Assembly (NCBI GenBank): GCA_937952895.1
Contig: CALFYC010000005.1
Span: 1 to 18,002 of the forward strand
Length of the DNA: 18,002 nucleotides
DNA from: an uncultured Neisseriaceae bacterium
GTDB lineage: Bacteria; Pseudomonadota; Gammaproteobacteria; Burkholderiales; UBA11063
Direction: 5' to 3'
Both the position numbers and the translations under genes were made by a program. The notes under the pieces were generated by a model. It was given only the letters and a program-made list of their open reading frames with translations. It was not told the DNA's origin and did no database searches. Every line of letters begins with the position of its first letter. Position 1 is the first letter of the stretch. Shown here one piece after another: positions 14,648-18,002 of the stretch.

Positions 14648-16411
14648 ATGTCAAAGATTAATGTTTCAGATTCGTTTAAGCTATATAAACGCTTATGGAG
14701 CTATATGTCAGTTTATTGGAAAAAATTTCTAATTTCCATTGCAGCAATGGCTATATCTGCAGCTACCGAACCCGCTTTTGCAAGAATGATGAAGCCACTT
14801 ATTGATAAGGGTTTTATTGATCAAAATAAAACAGCAATTATCTTAACGCCACTTGCAGTAGTTGCAATATTTTTAGTGCGTGGAACGGCATCATATGTTA
14901 ATGAATATACAACAAATTGGCTATCTGGTTCAATTGTTGAAAAGATGCGTAATATGATGTTTGATCGATTATTGAAATTGCCGGTTCAATATTACGATGA
15001 TAATAACTCTGGGCGAATTTTATCGCGCATTGTATTTGATGTAACTCAAATCACAGAAGCTGGCTTTAATGTCATTACGGTTACTTTTAAAGATGGAATT
15101 ACGATTATTGGATTATTAGGCTTATTATTCTATACAGATTGGCATTTAACTCTATTTTGTTTTTTTACTTTACCTTTTGTTTTGGTTTTAGTAAGATTTC
15201 TTGCTTATAAATTGCGCAAGCTTAGCCATCATAATCAATTGCAATATGGTGAAATGACACAAATTATTACTGAAGCTGTTCAAGGGCAGAAAGTAGTTAA
15301 ACTATTTGGTGGGCAAAATTATGAAAATTCACGTTTTGGGACCAGTGTTAATGCAATTAAAGGTAATAATGTTAAGCAAGCGGCAACATCTTCATTAAAT
15401 TCTGGCTTAAGTCAATTCTTAGTTTCTTGTGCTTTAGCAATGATTTTATATTTTGCAGCATCCAGATCAAAACAAAACAATTTTACAGCTGGTGATTTTG
15501 TCTCATTTATAACGGCAATGATTATGATTTTTGCACCAATGAAAAGAATTACGAGTGTTACACAATCATTACAAAAAGGTTTAACTGCAGCAGAATCTGT
15601 GTTTGGCTTTTTGGATAATTCAGAAGAGATTGATGTTGGAACAAGTGAATTAAATGGTGTTAAACAATCAATTCAGTTTAAAAATGTAATTTTTAAATAC
15701 CCATCTTCAGAAAACAATGTTTTAGATAATATTACTTTGGATATAAATGTTGGGCAAACTGTTGCATTAGTTGGAAGTTCTGGAAGTGGGAAAACTACCT
15801 TAGCAAATATGATTCCTCGATTTTATAATGTGAATAAAGGCGAAATTTTAATTGATGGGAATAATATACAAGATATTAAGTTGGTTTCATTAAGAGACAA
15901 TATTGCTTTAGTTAGTCAAGATGTAGTGTTATTTAATGATACGGTTTTCAATAATATTGCATATGGAACGAATGGAGCAAAATATAATCTTGAAGATGTT
16001 ATACAGGCAGCAAATCTAGCCAATGCTTTAGAATTCATTGAAGAATTACCACAGGGTTTTGATACCATGATTGGGGAGAATGGAACACGTTTATCTGGTG
16101 GTCAGAAACAACGATTAGCAATTGCTCGAGCATTATTAAAAAATGCGCCAATTTTAATCTTAGATGAAGCAACTAGTGCTTTAGATAATCAATCAGAAAA
16201 ACTAGTACAAGAAGCACTAGATAGACTTATGAAAAATCGTACTACAATTGTTATTGCGCATAGACTATCAACCGTTCGTCATGCAAGTAAAATTGTTGTG
16301 ATGGAGCGTGGGTGTATTGTTGAAACTGGCGTTCATGATGAATTGTTATCAAAAGGTGGAACTTATGCAAGTTTATATAATGTACAATCAAATTGGCAGA
16401 TTGAAAACTAA
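14648..16411 (+). CDS. msbA: Lipid A flippase/exporter MsbA (ABC transporter, fused membrane and ATPase domains)
   Basis: MsbA flips core-lipid A across the inner membrane as a homodimer. The 587-residue protein has an N-terminal six-helix membrane domain (about 20-320), including EPAFARMMKPLIDKGF near 42-57 and LPVQYYDDNNSGRILSR, the coupling region typical of MsbA. The ATPase domain follows: Walker A GSSGSGKTT (about 376-384), signature LSGGQKQR (about 483-490), Walker B ILILDEATSALD (about 502-513) and the switch His in IAHRLS (about 538). All catalytic residues are present. AGGA lies nine bases ahead of the ATG. It is divergent from smr and followed 26 bases later by rmuC. Other lipid or drug ABC half-transporters are possible, but the motifs, and the lack of another MsbA in view, favour this call. 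Confidence 0.9.
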   Translation: MSKINVSDSFKLYKRLWSYMSVYWKKFLISIAAMAISAATEPAFARMMKPLIDKGFIDQNKTAIILTPLAVVAIFLVRGTASYVNEYTTNWLSGSIVEKMRNMMFDRLLKLPVQYYDDNNSGRILSRIVFDVTQITEAGFNVITVTFKDGITIIGLLGLLFYTDWHLTLFCFFTLPFVLVLVRFLAYKLRKLSHHNQLQYGEMTQIITEAVQGQKVVKLFGGQNYENSRFGTSVNAIKGNNVKQAATSSLNSGLSQFLVSCALAMILYFAASRSKQNNFTAGDFVSFITAMIMIFAPMKRITSVTQSLQKGLTAAESVFGFLDNSEEIDVGTSELNGVKQSIQFKNVIFKYPSSENNVLDNITLDINVGQTVALVGSSGSGKTTLANMIPRFYNVNKGEILIDGNNIQDIKLVSLRDNIALVSQDVVLFNDTVFNNIAYGTNGAKYNLEDVIQAANLANALEFIEELPQGFDTMIGENGTRLSGGQKQRLAIARALLKNAPILILDEATSALDNQSEKLVQEALDRLMKNRTTIVIAHRLSTVRHASKIVVMERGCIVETGVHDELLSKGGTYASLYNVQSNWQIEN

Positions 16412-16437
16412 GCTATAAGTTCGTTGAGGTTTAAAAC

Positions 16438-17706
16438 GTGCAAATTAGTTATATTATTAGTTTTATATTAGGTGGAGTATTTACTTCATTAATAATCTTT
16501 TGGGTTACGAGTAGTGAAAAAAGATTTTTGAAAAATTCTAATCAAAATTTAACTGATGAGGTTCATCAAAAGACTGATTTAATTCTTGAATTAACTACTC
16601 AATTAACTAAAACTAAGAGTGATCTTAACAATTTAATTTATCAACAAGATGAGAAAAATCTTGAAATTACTAAGATTAAAGAGCAATTTAAATTAGAGTT
16701 TGAAAATTTAGCTAATAAAATTTTTGAAGAAAAATCCAATAAATTTACAGAGCAAAATCAACAAAATATTACGAGTATCTTAAACCCACTAAATGAAAAA
16801 ATTAAAGATTTTGAAAAGAAAGTAACGGAAGCATATATTGTTGAAGGCAAAGAGCGAGCTTCATTAAAAGAACAAATTACGCAATTGACTCAATTAAACC
16901 AAAAGATGAGTCTTGATACACAAAATCTTACCTTAGCATTAAAGGGCGACTCTAAAACTCAGGGTAATTGGGGTGAGATGGTGTTAGAAAGTATTTTAGA
17001 AAAGTCTGGTTTAGTTAAAGATCGTGAGTATGTAATTCAATCTTCAGTATCTAATGAAGAGGGTAAACGTTATCAACCAGATGTGATAATTAATTTACCT
17101 GATGGCAAAGTGCTGATTATTGATTCGAAAGTGTCTTTAACTGCATATGAAGCATGTTTATCTTCTCTTAATGAAGATGATCATGTAGGTAATCTTAAAA
17201 AACATCTATTATCTATAAAAAATCATATTAAATCTTTAGGTGAGAAGAATTATCATAATCTATATACAATTAAGAGTTTAGATTTTGTGTTACTGTTTAT
17301 TCCGATAGAATCAGCATTTGCTCTAGCAATTCAACATGAACGTGGGTTATTTGATGAAGCATTGAGTAAAAATATAGTATTAGTTTGCCCATCAACGCTA
17401 CTTGCAACGATGAAAACAGTGGCAAATATTTGGCGTAATGAAAAATCTGCCCAAAATGCAAATGAGATTGCTAAATTAGGGGGTGAGTTATATGATAAAT
17501 TAGTTGGAATACTTGATGCAATGAATGTGCTTGATCTATCAATTAAATCTTCGCAAGATAAATATAATAATATAATGACTAAGATGACTGGGGCGCGCGG
17601 TATAGTAAAATCAGCTATGAAGTTAAAAGATCTAGGTGCTAAAACTAATAAAAATTTAGATTCTAAAATTACTGATTTAATTGATGAAGTATCTACTTTA
17701 GAATAG
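16438..17706 (+). CDS. rmuC: RmuC-family DNA recombination protein
   Basis: RmuC limits recombination at inverted repeats in E. coli and is a predicted nuclease of the PD-(D/E)xK type. The 422-residue protein starts with one membrane helix (about 3-24), continues as a long coiled coil (about 28-170, rich in K, E, Q, N) and then the RmuC domain: GNWGEMVLESILEKSGL, YQPDVIINLPDGKVLIIDSKVSL holding the D...DSK core, and FIPIESAFA. The start is GTG at 16438, chosen because GAGG lies eight bases upstream and the membrane segment begins at once; no closer ATG keeps the helix. It probably shares the msbA transcript, 26 bases after it. Confidence 0.92.
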   Translation: MQISYIISFILGGVFTSLIIFWVTSSEKRFLKNSNQNLTDEVHQKTDLILELTTQLTKTKSDLNNLIYQQDEKNLEITKIKEQFKLEFENLANKIFEEKSNKFTEQNQQNITSILNPLNEKIKDFEKKVTEAYIVEGKERASLKEQITQLTQLNQKMSLDTQNLTLALKGDSKTQGNWGEMVLESILEKSGLVKDREYVIQSSVSNEEGKRYQPDVIINLPDGKVLIIDSKVSLTAYEACLSSLNEDDHVGNLKKHLLSIKNHIKSLGEKNYHNLYTIKSLDFVLLFIPIESAFALAIQHERGLFDEALSKNIVLVCPSTLLATMKTVANIWRNEKSAQNANEIAKLGGELYDKLVGILDAMNVLDLSIKSSQDKYNNIMTKMTGARGIVKSAMKLKDLGAKTNKNLDSKITDLIDEVSTLE

Positions 17707-17731
17707 TTATGATAAATAGGCATAAATAAAC

Positions 17732-18002
17732 ATGACGCACATTCGAATTGTTTCAAGAAATAGTAAGCTTGCTCTAATTCAGGCTCAAATTGTTGCATCC
17801 CAAATTCATAATTTAGACTCAACAATAACAACAGAAATTATTGGTGTAACAACTAGAGGCGATGCTATTTTAGATCGTTCATTAAGCCAAATTGGGGGAA
17901 AAGGGCTTTTTGTTAAAGAGTTGGAAGTTGCGCTTTTAGAAAATAAAGCAGATATTGCTGTTCATTCTCTAAAAGACATGCCATCAAAGCTATCTTCTGA
18001 AT
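17732..18002 (+). CDS. hemC: Porphobilinogen deaminase (hydroxymethylbilane synthase), 5' part
   Basis: HemC polymerises four porphobilinogens into hydroxymethylbilane in heme synthesis. Only the first 90 codons are inside the window; the gene runs off the right edge. IRIVSRNSKLALIQAQ (4-19) matches the family's start, TTRGDAILDRSLSQIGGKGLFVKELE (40-65) is the conserved loop, and ADIAVHSLKDMP (73-84) carries Lys81 and the catalytic Asp82. The ATG at 17732 follows AAATAGG about 11 bases upstream, and the family N-terminus begins directly after it. It lies 25 bases after rmuC, possibly on one transcript with msbA and rmuC. Confidence 0.96.
   Translation, partial: MTHIRIVSRNSKLALIQAQIVASQIHNLDSTITTEIIGVTTRGDAILDRSLSQIGGKGLFVKELEVALLENKADIAVHSLKDMPSKLSSE

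Noticed and set aside
17331..17831. A 166-codon minus-strand open frame across the rmuC/hemC junction
   Set aside because: It is antisense to conserved RmuC and HemC sequence on the plus strand, which explains the open frame.
1..18002. CRISPR array, tRNA, rRNA or toxin-antitoxin pair
   Set aside because: No regularly spaced repeats, cloverleaf candidates or paired small genes were seen on either strand.

Overview
The window is AT-rich DNA from a Gram-negative bacterium. MsbA (lipid A flippase) points to an outer membrane, and HemC, PurA, TrmJ, RmuC and an Smr protein are proteobacterial in style. A low-GC beta- or gammaproteobacterium fits best, but I cannot place the genus from sequence alone. 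There are no rRNA, tRNA or CRISPR features.

Layout. (1) 1-383: decayed IS982-family transposase with its catalytic middle deleted. (2) 684-1571, minus: EamA/DMT-type transporter, copy 1. (3) 1758-1882: decayed 3' end of an IS30-family element. (4) 1914-9393, minus: eight tightly packed genes, in transcription order MFS exporter, JmjC/cupin-like oxygenase, alpha-oxoamine synthase, CitE-like lyase, acylating aldehyde dehydrogenase, 4-hydroxy-2-oxovalerate-type aldolase, ornithine cyclodeaminase/mu-crystallin-type oxidoreductase and MaoC-type hydratase. Five successive junctions overlap by 1-8 bases. (5) 9622-10808: a full-length IS30-family element with 26-bp imperfect inverted repeats and a 3-bp GAG target duplication; its transposase carries one in-frame amber stop. 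(6) 10915-14381, minus: a housekeeping run smr-purA-trmJ with EamA copy 2 at its end. (7) 14648-18002, plus: msbA, rmuC and the first 90 codons of hemC.

The interesting part is region 4. It looks like a compact small-molecule pathway with no NRPS or PKS. CitE-like and MaoC-like enzymes could make and dehydrate a hydroxyacyl-CoA. The dehydrogenase could reduce an acyl-CoA to an aldehyde, and the aldolase could join it to pyruvate. The ornithine cyclodeaminase-like protein could aminate or reduce the resulting oxo acid. The oxoamine synthase could condense an amino acid with an acyl-CoA, the JmjC-type enzyme could hydroxylate, and the MFS protein could export. Each family call is well supported; the pathway order and product are inference. 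Aromatic ring-cleavage genes, the usual partners of the aldolase/dehydrogenase pair, are absent.

The cluster looks acquired. It lies between two IS30 traces of different age and between two paralogous EamA genes, and it looks less AT-rich than the EamA and IS flanks. The complete IS30 copy has its own target duplication, so it arrived by a separate simple insertion. There is no evidence that the two IS copies moved the cluster as a composite transposon.
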